A stretch of DNA of 64,000 nt from Chloroflexota bacterium (lineage in GTDB: Bacteria; Chloroflexota; Anaerolineae; Anaerolineales; Anaerolineaceae), in NCBI GenBank assembly GCA_012799995.1, contig JAAZKE010000087.1, positions 1 through 64,000 of the forward strand. The letters run 5' to 3'. The notes beneath the pieces were generated by a model that worked only from the letters and a program-made list of their open reading frames with translations, made no database searches and had not been told where the DNA came from. Below are positions 44,274 to 52,653 of the stretch, piece after piece. Position numbers and translations under genes: made by a program. Within the stretch, counting starts at the first letter, position 1. Each line of letters opens with the position of its first letter.

Positions 44274-45522
44274 TAGTATTCCAGTCTTCATTATGCCTAT
44301 GACGGTTTGTGCATTGCTTATTGCCTTTGTATATATTTAAAATAGTTTTGATTGATTCTTCCGATATTTCTGGTAATAAGTTTATAAATTCTCTTGTGTA
44401 AGAATCAGCAATAGAAAATGAATTAAAGGTGGGGATTGCTTCAGCCATTAGTACCATGTATTCATTGATATCGAAATTGTCTGTGTTCTTTAGAGTCTCA
44501 TAAATATCGAAGGTCCAAATGGGCTTATGTAAGTTGGTGTGTTCTTTGAAAAAATCATAAGTCGATTTTACTCCCTTTGGGAAAAACATTTTGTATAGGC
44601 GTAAATTGTTTGGATCTGAAAGTATCTTATCACTAACATAATTAAAAATATCGTTATTTAGTTGTAACTTATCCATTATAACTGGGAAATTAAGCATGAG
44701 TGATGCTAAAGCATTCAATCTCGTGGAGTTACTTTTTAGCAGGTCAATCTTTATTTGGTTAAAAATGGATATAATTTTATCTTCGTCAAACAATTGATGA
44801 TAACCAATATGAACGGCATGTTGAGTCATGGCATATGCAAAGTAGAATAATCCAACGAGATTTTTGTCACAATCCTCATTGTCTGTTACTAAAAGAAGTT
44901 TGATGAAAGTACGGTATGATTCCTTAAAGGAATCATACGTTAATCGGTTTAGATGTTTTTTAGTTATTGAATCAACAATTGATTCTTCCAACTTATCAAA
45001 GGATATGTCATATAAAAAAGAAGAATAAAATTCAATATCTGATTGAACAAAAGAAAAAAGATCTCTAATAAAAGGTGCTTTGACGGAAAAAATATTATCA
45101 TACATTGAGCAGATCAGCATACGAGCTTGGTAATCACTTGGAACATATAGGGAGTTATCATCTACCTTTAAGTGAGCACATTTATTTCTACAGTTTTTTA
45201 AGTATCCAATATCTTCAATAAATCGATTGAAATATGATGGTGAGTGTTGTTTAAAAAATTCAATTATTTCATTTTCTATTTGTGAATATTTTTCGTCGTT
45301 TTTGATCATTTGCTCAACTTCACGTAGTTTTGTATTTGCTTGTGAATCCCCTTCTTCCGCCATAACTTGAAGTTTAATAAATAAATCATAAATAACAAAA
45401 GAATAGAGTAATACAATGGTAGCTCGATAATTTTGATTATAGTAACATTGGAGAATTTCTTTAAAATACGTTCTAGAGTCCTCGCTGTAAAAGACATTTA
45501 AATCTTTTTCGTCAAAAAGCAT
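44221..45522 (-). CDS. HEPN-motif protein, putative defence or abortive-infection factor
   Basis: A 433-residue, strongly AT-rich gene. The N-terminal helical region (YRATIVLLYSFVIYDLFIKL) ends in YLKNCRNKCAHLKV; RNKCAH at 112-117 is an Rx4H motif of HEPN domains, whose RNase members cleave RNA in toxin and phage-defence systems. The remaining 300 residues are helical with no motif I know. Without a neighbour encoding an antitoxin or nucleotidyltransferase, it is a stand-alone candidate. The function is inferred from one motif and context. Rx4H also occurs by chance, so the call is moderate. The start ATG 45522 has GAGG upstream. Confidence 0.7.
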   Translation of the reverse strand: MLFDEKDLNVFYSEDSRTYFKEILQCYYNQNYRATIVLLYSFVIYDLFIKLQVMAEEGDSQANTKLREVEQMIKNDEKYSQIENEIIEFFKQHSPSYFNRFIEDIGYLKNCRNKCAHLKVDDNSLYVPSDYQARMLICSMYDNIFSVKAPFIRDLFSFVQSDIEFYSSFLYDISFDKLEESIVDSITKKHLNRLTYDSFKESYRTFIKLLLVTDNEDCDKNLVGLFYFAYAMTQHAVHIGYHQLFDEDKIISIFNQIKIDLLKSNSTRLNALASLMLNFPVIMDKLQLNNDIFNYVSDKILSDPNNLRLYKMFFPKGVKSTYDFFKEHTNLHKPIWTFDIYETLKNTDNFDINEYMVLMAEAIPTFNSFSIADSYTREFINLLPEISEESIKTILNIYKGNKQCTNRHRHNEDWNTIKIHLQERQIEFDLEFD

Positions 45523-45699
45523 ATGAATTTCCTCGCCGGCAAGAGTATACAGAAAAGAATTACAAATCTTTTCTTATGAAGTTATTTTAACAAAATCTAT
45601 ATAAAATTTAAAACAAAGATGATTTTGATGATTTTATTTTAGTGTACCTAAAACTGAGCTGTGCACCCAATTTTCAAATTTGCACCCAAGCAATATTTC

Positions 45700-45890
45700 C
45701 GAGTGGATTGTATTCGTTTTGTAGTACGATGCCAGCAGCGGGGAGCGGATTCGAACCACTGACCTTCGTGTATGGGCTTTTTTTGAACCTATAATTCCCG
45801 AGTTCAAATTAGCAAAGAAAATCAGGTTTATTATCAGGTTTCTTTTGAATCGTTCAACATATCTCTCAAAAATAGAAGACAAAAAGCCTG
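45700..45890 (+). repeat. Repeat R3, copy of R2a
   Basis: About 190 bases match 39192-39382 in the same orientation, including AACCTATAATTCCCGAGTTC and TTTCTTTTGAATCGTTCAAC. It lies between the HEPN gene and the YoaK-like gene in the 45523-45985 intergenic region, where I see no other feature. It does not continue into the R1/R2b half. Confidence 0.85.
45733..45768 (-). other. tRNA 3'-end-like sequence (possible attachment site)
   Basis: On the minus strand: AAGGTC, then AGTGG TTCGAAT CCGCT, a clear T-arm, then CCCCGCTG, which fits an acceptor 3' half with discriminator base. The 5' half of a tRNA does not precede it; the sequence upstream is repeat DNA. Integrative elements that use tRNA 3' ends leave such fragments. 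R2a carries a more decayed version. Confidence 0.6.
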
Positions 45891-45985
45891 GCAGAGAAAT
45901 GTTCAATTTTCCGATAAAATACCATATACTTCATCAAACTACATCGATTGCCTTACAGGATTTTCAGTTATAAGGGGAAATAAGT

Positions 45986-46681
45986 GTGAAAGTTAAATAT
46001 AAGTATAAGGTTTTTCTATGGCTGGTCTCATTGATGTTCGTTTCGGGTTATCTCAACTCGTCTTCCATAGTACTGTACTCTTATTCCATTTCACACCACA
46101 CCGGGAACATGGCCCAGATAGCTATCAATTTTTATATAAACGCTCCGCAAGAAGCATTGCGCTTGTTAGGGGTAATCGCAGCTTATTTTTTAGGTGGTAT
46201 AGTTTCCGGTTTTTTGTTTTATGAACATCATGTTGGGTTTTCAAAAAGATTTGGGGCCATACTGATTGTAGACGGAATTTTGCTCATTATTATCCACTAT
46301 TTTGTAGAGGATACTTTTATAAAATACATGACGATTTCCTTTATCATGGGCAATCAAAACGCCTTTCTCACCAGGTACAAGGGCATGACTACAAGAATCA
46401 GCCACATCACAGGTTATATCACTGACGCAGCTGTGTTTCTCGGCAGGATAATGAGGGGTAGCAGGAGCTTTGTGCGCCCCTTTTGGTTCATACTGTTGAA
46501 AATTTTGGGGTTTTTATTAGGTGCTCTTGCTGGTGTTTATTTGATACAAATTGACATCAGGTTTCATCTCCTGTTCCCGGCAGCGATATACATATTTGCA
46601 GGATTTTATTATCATTCGGTCATATATAAAGAGGAGATGGAAAAAAAGAAAAAGGTTCTCAGCATGTCAGGGAATTTGTGA
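45986..46681 (+). CDS. DUF1275 (YoaK-family) membrane protein
   Basis: A 231-residue membrane protein starting at GTG, five bases after AAGGGGAA. It has about six helices. The N-terminal half matches the DUF1275 pattern: LVSLMFVSGYLNSSSIVLYS followed by SHHTGNMAQIAI, where HxTGN is the family hallmark. The family has no known activity. GC content is low and the gene is isolated on its strand in the island. The 375 bases that follow contain no recognisable intact gene. Confidence 0.85.
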   Translation: MKVKYKYKVFLWLVSLMFVSGYLNSSSIVLYSYSISHHTGNMAQIAINFYINAPQEALRLLGVIAAYFLGGIVSGFLFYEHHVGFSKRFGAILIVDGILLIIIHYFVEDTFIKYMTISFIMGNQNAFLTRYKGMTTRISHITGYITDAAVFLGRIMRGSRSFVRPFWFILLKILGFLLGALAGVYLIQIDIRFHLLFPAAIYIFAGFYYHSVIYKEEMEKKKKVLSMSGNL

Positions 46682-47056
46682 AGGACTGTTACATGTGACA
46701 GGAATTGAGTTTGCTTATTTTAAAAGTGCTGAACAGTTTAACGCCCCTGGATAGAAGCTCATGCAGATTCGAACAGGAAACAGGCAACATATAATGCTGA
46801 ACCAGTCAAAAACACCATTTCTGTATATTTAGCTGAAACATAACGAAGAAACGCGGGACTTGTGATTTGAACCTTATGCCTGCCTACATGCGGGGGAAAA
46901 TAATCCGGCAAACTATGACCCAATCTACACTGCACTACTTACGCCGGATATGACCCTTGACCAGATATTCGAAAGTTGCTTTTTTGGAGCGGTAAAGCAT
47001 GGTGCAGTCATGCTTTACCGTCTTATCCTTAAAAATGCCCTCTCAGCCACTTGCCA
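46682..47056. other. Intergenic region with gene-like remnant and hairpin
   Basis: A plus-strand frame gives DPIYTALLTPDMTLDQIFES near 46919-46978, continuing KHGAVMLYRLILKNALS. This looks like decayed coding sequence but has no start and no recognised family. An 11-bp hairpin lies at its end (46990-47020). Confidence 0.35.
46990..47020 (+). terminator. Hairpin near the end of the YoaK region
   Basis: GGTAAAGCATG and CATGCTTTACC pair perfectly, extended by a flanking C-G pair, with a seven-base loop. A mixed T-rich tail (TCTTATCCTT) follows on the plus strand. It is a candidate terminator for the gene ending at 46681, though far from it. Confidence 0.5.
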
Positions 47057-47533
47057 CTATATTTTTAATTTCATCTGTAATAAGCTGCCATCTTGAGCAT
47101 CAAGTTTTACCTCATGCATATTTGCACCACGCTCATCTGTAATTTTTACTTTCCACAGGGTACGCTCTCTTTTCCTGCCCAACTTCCATTGTATAGGAGT
47201 AGATACAGAAGAAACATTTGAAGCAATAGCGTTAATCTCGCTAAATGGCAGCATCTTTTTCAGGTTTAATTTCCTTGCTTTTCGTCTTACAGGATTTCTG
47301 TGTTTCGGCTTAAGAACCTTAACGGTATTTTTTATAATATCTCCCGTCTGTGCGTTGAGTTTGAGTAAATGACGTTTTTTGCCATCATTTCCCATAATGG
47401 AATATTTATAAAATGGGCCTTTGTGAGCTAACCGAAATTTTGTCAGAATATCATCCGGATAATACTCGAAATATTTTTTAATAGCGTCATTGATGGAAAT
47501 AATGCCTAATTTCATCTCAAAAGTATTTGTCAT
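47057..47533 (-). CDS. Tandem PepSY-like protein
   Basis: Start chosen at ATG 47533, eight bases after AAAGGA; ATG 47542 would sit on that site. The 158-residue protein contains two similar units: YKYSIMGNDGKKRHLLKLNAQTGDIIK and LWKVKITDERGANMHEVKLDAQDG. Both fit the PepSY pattern (strand, loop, strand ending in DAxxG, the turn). Most PepSY proteins are secreted inhibitors of peptidases; this one has no signal peptide or membrane helix and is basic in the middle (KPKHRNPVRRKARK), so its location is unclear. It is isolated. The next 345 bases (47543-47887) show nothing recognisable. Confidence 0.65.
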   Translation of the reverse strand: MTNTFEMKLGIISINDAIKKYFEYYPDDILTKFRLAHKGPFYKYSIMGNDGKKRHLLKLNAQTGDIIKNTVKVLKPKHRNPVRRKARKLNLKKMLPFSEINAIASNVSSVSTPIQWKLGRKRERTLWKVKITDERGANMHEVKLDAQDGSLLQMKLKI

Positions 47534-47887
47534 TGCGCTCATCCTTTCTTTTTAGATTAATACTTCCCCTTATTTATCATACCCTGAAGTTCGCCTATTT
47601 TTTGATTATTGAACCTTTTTAAAATTTGTATGTAAGCTTACACTCCATAAAAAAGTAAGTAAAGCGCCGCGAAAATGCAATTGAGAAGAAACAATCAGCG
47701 CACTAACCATATTCCGATGCGCCCATTGAAGTTCTTAATCACATCTTCAAGTCTTATCGCAGACTGTCCAATATGTTTGACAATCCTATAATAATTTTTT
47801 TCATTTTCTTTTCCCGCAACTGGCAATATTCTTTTATAATTTCCAACATACTGCTTGGTAACAAATTAGAATACCTGAAGGTGCCCT

Positions 47888-49156
47888 ATGGCTGTACATG
47901 TTATCGATGAAGCCAATCGCTGTCTGCAATGTAAAAAACCGCTTTGCCGCATTGGCTGCCCAGTTAACACGCCAATACCTCAAATGATCAAAATGCTGTT
48001 GGATTCTCAAATTAGTGCTGCCGGTCAGATGCTATTTGAGAACAACCCGTTATCGCTTGTCTGTTCGATGGTTTGCAACCACGACAAGCAATGTGAAGGT
48101 CACTGCGTCCTCCAGCGCAAGAATAATCCGATACACATCAGTTCAATCGAAAACTACATATCAAACAGCTATCTGGATTCGGCTGAAATTGAATGTGCAC
48201 CCGACAACGGCATGATGGCTGCTGTTATTGGTGCAGGGCCCGCCGGGATAACTGTTGCCATCGAACTACGGAAAAGAGGCTACGAAGTAACGCTTTTCGA
48301 ATCCAACGATCGCATCGGAGGGATCATGCGCTACGGAATTCCTGAATTCCGTCTGCCGAAAACGATCATAGATCGACTGGCTCGCAAACTACGCCAGACC
48401 GGCGTCCATTTGCGCCCCAATGTTGTGATCGGTCCGTCCATCACAATTGATGACATGTTCCGCGACGGTTACAAATCGGTATTTATTGGAACCGGTGTCT
48501 GGCGACCTAAGAAACTGGGGATTCCCGGGGAAAGCCTTGGGAACGTTCACTTTGCCATTGATTATCTCAAGAACCCGGAATCATATCGTCTAGGTGAGAC
48601 CGTAGTAGTCATTGGCATGGAAAACTCCGCGATTGATGTTGCCCGTACCGCTCTGCGCAACCGATCCCGCAATGTAACGATTGTGACGCACAGCAAGAAG
48701 GGGCAAGCGCGCGAGACTGAACTCGAATATGCAAAAATTGACGGTGCTGAGCTGGTCTATGGAATGAGTATTGGCGAAATTAACAAAACCGGTCCGCTGT
48801 TTTACAAAAACATTTTCGATGAAAATGACAAGGTTGTTGGCAAAGAAAAAGAACCCATCCAAATGAGCGCAGATTCAGTAATCGTCGCAATCAGCCAGGG
48901 ACCGATGAATCGTCTTATAAGCACCACTGGCGGATTATATGCCAATGACAAAGGATTGCTGATCACGAATGAATTTGGCGAGACCACCCGTAAAGGAATC
49001 TTCGCAAGCGGTGATGTCGTTCACGGCTCGCGTACAATTGTCGAAGCAGTTAATTCATCCAAGGTTGTTGCTCACCAAATGGATCGATTCATGCGAGGTC
49101 TGCCTTTTGAGGTGGTCGCTCAAGATTCCCACGAACGTGAACCGCTCATACCCTGA
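47888..49156 (+). CDS. GltD-like NAD(P)H-dependent FAD oxidoreductase
   Basis: A 422-residue protein of the glutamate synthase small subunit superfamily. The N-terminal Cys-rich region (CLQCKKPLCRIGCPVNTPIP, then CSMVCNHDKQCEGHC) carries two cluster-binding sets. An FAD motif IGAGPAGITVAIEL follows, then RIGGIMRYGIPEFRLPK. The NAD(P) motif is altered: VVVIGMENSAIDVARTA has GMENSA where GxGxxA is usual. The C-terminus has GIFASGDVVHGSRTIVEAV. Such subunits pass electrons to a partner; no glutamate synthase large subunit or ferredoxin is adjacent, so the partner is unknown. It marks the return to core-like DNA after the island. Confidence 0.85.
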   Translation: MAVHVIDEANRCLQCKKPLCRIGCPVNTPIPQMIKMLLDSQISAAGQMLFENNPLSLVCSMVCNHDKQCEGHCVLQRKNNPIHISSIENYISNSYLDSAEIECAPDNGMMAAVIGAGPAGITVAIELRKRGYEVTLFESNDRIGGIMRYGIPEFRLPKTIIDRLARKLRQTGVHLRPNVVIGPSITIDDMFRDGYKSVFIGTGVWRPKKLGIPGESLGNVHFAIDYLKNPESYRLGETVVVIGMENSAIDVARTALRNRSRNVTIVTHSKKGQARETELEYAKIDGAELVYGMSIGEINKTGPLFYKNIFDENDKVVGKEKEPIQMSADSVIVAISQGPMNRLISTTGGLYANDKGLLITNEFGETTRKGIFASGDVVHGSRTIVEAVNSSKVVAHQMDRFMRGLPFEVVAQDSHEREPLIP

Positions 49157-49339
49157 AAATTTATCAGTTAGTTTATTGTGAATTATTCTGTTGAAATCCT
49201 GGTAAAAAGATTTAAAGAATCAAAGAATGTCGGGATTATATTAGATTTTTATTAATTCTTGTAAGATTTTTCATCTTCCGGATGAACCTGATAAAAATTA
49301 GGGTATTATTTTTATGAATATACGGAAGGATTGGTAAAA

Positions 49340-50047
49340 ATGGATTACTTTTCGACATATCTTATATATGCGTTAATCCCAATGATGTTGGGGCTATGGG
49401 CACAATACAAAGTCAGCTCGACTTTTTCAAAATATTCTAAAGTCAGAACGAAGACTGGAATAACCGGTGCAGAAGCTGCCCGAAAGATGCTGAATGATAA
49501 GGGTTTAACCGATGTCAGCATCGAGCCTGTTTCAGGCACATTGTCCGATCATTATGACCCGCGAAAACGTGTATTGCGCCTGAGCGAAGGTGTTTACACC
49601 TCAAACAGTGTTGCAGCAGTTGGCGTCGCGACTCACGAGGCTGGCCATGCCTATCAACACGCTGATCAATATAGCTGGCTGATGCTGCGCACCAGCATCG
49701 TGCCGCTGGTTAGTTTTGGCAGCCGCCTGGGGCCAATCCTGTTTATGGTTGGCTTGATTCTGACCGGGATGATTGGCAATTTTGGTTACCAGATTGCCTA
49801 CGCTGGTGTTGCAATCTTCGCACTCACTGCAATTTTTTCGCTGATCACGCTACCGGTTGAGCTGAACGCCAGCAAACGCGCGCGACAGTGGATTGCCAAT
49901 ACCGGTGTCATTTACCAGGATGAACAGGATGGTGCATCAAAGGTGCTAAGTGCAGCCGCCATGACCTATGTGGCAGCAGCAATTCAATCAATTTCGAACG
50001 TTTTGTACTATCTGTCAATCTTGAATAGAAGAAACCGAAGAAGATAA
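49340..50047 (+). CDS. Membrane zinc metallopeptidase (YugP / Zn_peptidase_2 family)
   Basis: Start chosen at ATG 49340, nine bases after GGAAGGA; a TTG at 49331 is nearer than ideal. The 235-residue protein starts with a hydrophobic helix, then a soluble domain with SGTLSDHYDPRKRVLRLS and the zinc motif VGVATHEAGHAYQHA (HEAGH with a later His). Three more helices follow. The family is widespread and its substrates are unknown. It lies directly before rex with five bases between, likely in one transcript. Confidence 0.9.
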   Translation: MDYFSTYLIYALIPMMLGLWAQYKVSSTFSKYSKVRTKTGITGAEAARKMLNDKGLTDVSIEPVSGTLSDHYDPRKRVLRLSEGVYTSNSVAAVGVATHEAGHAYQHADQYSWLMLRTSIVPLVSFGSRLGPILFMVGLILTGMIGNFGYQIAYAGVAIFALTAIFSLITLPVELNASKRARQWIANTGVIYQDEQDGASKVLSAAAMTYVAAAIQSISNVLYYLSILNRRNRRR

Positions 50048-50052
50048 ACTGT

Positions 50053-50650
50053 ATGGAAAAACGCAAGGAAATACCGGACATTATCGTTGGGCGTTTACCC
50101 CGTTATCTGCGGGTCCTGATCAATTTGAAGGAGACCAAGGTTACCACTAACTCCCATGAACTGGGGCTTTTGTTGGGCTATTCCGCCGCTCAAGTACGAA
50201 AGGATCTCTCTCAATTTGACGGATTCGGGAAACAGGGTACCGGGTATAACATTGAATCGCTGATCAACAATCTGGAAGAGATTCTGAACGTGAAAGTCCC
50301 ACGTGGGATTGTCCTGGTCGGAATAGGCAACCTTGGAAAAGCGATTCTGCACTATAAAGGATTCGAGAAACTTTGACGATGATCCTGACCTTGAGGGAGT
50401 ATTGATTGGAAACTGCAAGGTGAAATCGCAGAAAATGCTCCGTAGCTTTATCCAGGAAAACAATATTCAGATTGCGATGATCACCACACCAGCGTCAGAA
50501 GCGCAAAAAGTTGCTGAAGAGCTGGTAGCCAGCGGAATTTCGGCAATATTAAGTTATGCAACCACAATTTTGAAGTTACCGGAAGAAATCCGCGTTGAAT
50601 ACAGTGATCCAATTATTTCGCTGCAACACATGACATATTATCTCGATTAG
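50053..50650 (+). pseudogene. rex: Redox-sensing repressor Rex, broken by a frameshifting deletion
   Basis: The first frame (50053-50376) encodes the winged-helix DNA-binding domain (LPRYLRVLINL, LGYSAAQVRKDLSQF, GKQGTGYNIESLI) and the first Rossmann strand GIVLVGIGNLGKAIL. It ends at GFEKL. The second frame, +1 relative, resumes with FDDDPDLEGVLIG and ends LQHMTYYLD as Rex should. Between GF and FD a normal Rex has about ten residues that form strand beta-2; only seven bases remain. So roughly 23 bases appear missing. The junction reads CTTTGAC, the RF2 frameshift heptad, but a slip would not restore the lost strand. Expected to be non-functional unless this is an assembly error. Confidence 0.85.
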
Positions 50651-50655
50651 AGAGC

Positions 50656-50693
50656 AAAAAAGAGACCGGATGTTTTTCTCCGGTCTCTTTTTG
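50656..50693 (+). terminator. Terminator after rex
   Basis: AAAAAGAGACCGGA pairs with TCCGGTCTCTTTTT around a short loop, with T-runs on both strands. It can also end the convergent permease gene. Confidence 0.9.
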
Positions 50694-50701
50694 TCATTGT
50701 T

Positions 50702-51481
50702 TTATCCAATTACGCTTCTATCTAATTCCTTCCAGTACAGTGCTTTACGCTCAATTAATCCGGAAAGGATATACAGGATCAGTCCAATCATGCTCAGCAG
50801 GATCACGGCATTCAGAATCAGGCGAATGTCATAGGTTTCATTGCCAAGCGTCAGCAGATAACCCAGACCGGCTTTCGCACCGATCATTTCACCAATCACT
50901 GCACCGGTCATCGCCTGTGTCAATGCCAGTTTAATGCCCGACAAAAGCATCTCAAGCGAATACGGTACCTCAAGCTGGGTAAACACCTGCCAGCGATTGG
51001 CTTTGAGTACCTTCATCAGGTTGTAAGCATTATCGTCAATGGAACGAATTGCGGTGACTTCATTGATCATGATCGGGAAAGAAACCACCAAAATGACCAG
51101 CGCAGCTTTGGATTCAATGCCCAGCCCCATCCACAAGATGAACAACGGAGCCAGGGAAATTTTCGGGGCTGTCTGAACGATAACCACGAAGGGCATGACC
51201 AATCGTTCAATCACTTTGATCTTTGCCATGATGTAACCGAGCACCAAACCAATCACAATACCGACACCAGTACCAACAAAAATCTCTTGAAGCGTGATCA
51301 TGATATGCTTGGTGATTTCACCGGTTTGAAACAGACGGATCATCGATCCCAGCAAATCCATCGGTCTGGGCAGCAGATAGTCAGGAACCTGAAAGATCTT
51401 GATATACAGTTCCCAAACCAATATCAGAACTGGAAAAACAAGAATGGGTAAGATTACATTACGATTTTTCTGATAGAACAC
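50702..51481 (-). CDS. ABC transporter permease (NitT/TauT type), second
   Basis: A 259-residue permease with about six helices. The EAA loop region ANRWQVFTQLEVPYSLEMLL and the preceding SIDDNAYNLMKVLK match SsuC/ThiX-type permeases. It resembles the permease at 53450-54235 (KANRWQ is identical in both), so the importer may be a heterodimer. It is the last gene of the IclR-controlled run, 20 bases after the substrate-binding gene. Confidence 0.92.
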   Translation of the reverse strand: MFYQKNRNVILPILVFPVLILVWELYIKIFQVPDYLLPRPMDLLGSMIRLFQTGEITKHIMITLQEIFVGTGVGIVIGLVLGYIMAKIKVIERLVMPFVVIVQTAPKISLAPLFILWMGLGIESKAALVILVVSFPIMINEVTAIRSIDDNAYNLMKVLKANRWQVFTQLEVPYSLEMLLSGIKLALTQAMTGAVIGEMIGAKAGLGYLLTLGNETYDIRLILNAVILLSMIGLILYILSGLIERKALYWKELDRSVIG

Positions 51482-51501
51482 GCTTCATCTCCAATATCTA
51501 A

Positions 51502-52626
51502 TTATTTTATGTAGAGCAGGTCGCTGGCAGAGAAAGTCTTATCGATCGTGCCATATTCTTTGGAGTTGTCGATCAGTTTCTGCCACTTTTCAACATTTGA
51601 TGCGCCAATACCATGCTCTTTTGTGTAATCGCTCTGCCATAAAGTTTTCACGAATACTTCGTTGAGAATTTCAACAACAACGTCCCTTCTTTCAGCGAAG
51701 GTCGGAGCCATTTTCTCAATGGAGTAATCAACCGATTCCTCGACATTATTGATAACGTATTCGATACCTTTATTCAACGCTTTGACAAATCCATCAACCG
51801 TCGCGGGATCATCAGCAACCAGCTTGTCGCTGGAAATCAACACGTTACCGAAGGAAGGCAGGAACTGATCACTGACGATATCAGCAGCGGCGTAGCCCTG
51901 GTTATTGAGTTCAATGGTACGCAGTTTTGAGAATACGATCGCGTCAACCTGACCCTGTGTCAGTGCAGTCAGAATGGCGCCGGTGCCAATGATCTCAACA
52001 TTAACGTCATCGACAGTCATACCAACGCTTTTCATCGCAGCTTCCAATTGGAAGTAGTTTGCAGAGCCGTGGCTAGTGACGCCAACTTTCTTGCCTTTCA
52101 GGTCAGCGGGAGTCTTGATGCCAGAATCAACACCAAAAATGATCGCGCCCAAACCTTCCTGATAGGTAGTGCTGACTACTTTCACAGGGATATCCTGGGC
52201 ACGGGCAGCGACAACCGCGTCAGCATTTGGGAAACCAAATTCGACATTACCGGAAGCAACGTTTTTCACGATGTCAGCAGCAGCTGCATAGTAAAATTCA
52301 ACATTCAGACCTTCTTCTGCGAAGAAGCCTTTCTCCTGCGCCATGTACAAAGGTGCATAGTAGGGAACTGCGGCACCATCGATTTGAATTGAGACGGTTT
52401 TCAGTTCTTTGTCTGAAACAACCGGAGCTTCTGGAGAAGCTTCTGCTTCAGCTTCGGGGGAGGCTTCCACTTCAGCTGCTTCTTCAGCAGTTGGTTCAGC
52501 GGCAACTTCGGTAGGAACTTCTGTCGCAGGGACAGCGGTCGGAGCTACGGTCGGTTTTGCGCAACCGGTAGCAACCAGAGCGATCACAAGAACGCTCATA
52601 ACAAACCATACAATTTTCTTACTCAT
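51502..52626 (-). CDS. Substrate-binding lipoprotein (NMT1/SsuA family)
   Basis: A 374-residue secreted lipoprotein. The signal peptide ends at LVIALVATGC, a lipobox with Cys 22, followed by a Pro/Glu/Ala/Val-rich linker of about 50 residues that tethers it. The binding fold has AAVPYYAPLYMAQEKGFFAEEGL and TPADLKGKKVGVTSHGSA. Related proteins bind sulfonates, hydroxymethylpyrimidine or nitrate. With the nucleoside phosphorylase in the same operon, a pyrimidine-like or nucleoside-derived ligand is plausible; that is inference. Confidence 0.92.
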   Translation of the reverse strand: MSKKIVWFVMSVLVIALVATGCAKPTVAPTAVPATEVPTEVAAEPTAEEAAEVEASPEAEAEASPEAPVVSDKELKTVSIQIDGAAVPYYAPLYMAQEKGFFAEEGLNVEFYYAAAADIVKNVASGNVEFGFPNADAVVAARAQDIPVKVVSTTYQEGLGAIIFGVDSGIKTPADLKGKKVGVTSHGSANYFQLEAAMKSVGMTVDDVNVEIIGTGAILTALTQGQVDAIVFSKLRTIELNNQGYAAADIVSDQFLPSFGNVLISSDKLVADDPATVDGFVKALNKGIEYVINNVEESVDYSIEKMAPTFAERRDVVVEILNEVFVKTLWQSDYTKEHGIGASNVEKWQKLIDNSKEYGTIDKTFSASDLLYIK

Positions 52627-52653
52627 GAATAGATCTCCTTACATTCATTCTGA

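Noticed and set aside
45733-45768. A complete tRNA gene
   Set aside because: Only the T-arm and acceptor 3' half are present; no D-arm or anticodon arm precedes it.
36001-45890. CRISPR array
   Set aside because: The repeats are long, few and far apart, with genes between them; no short regular repeat-spacer pattern anywhere in the window.
50360-50380. Programmed +1 frameshift in rex at CTTTGAC
   Set aside because: The heptad matches prfB but the upstream Shine-Dalgarno spacing is wrong and about 23 bases of an essential strand are missing, so a deletion is more likely.
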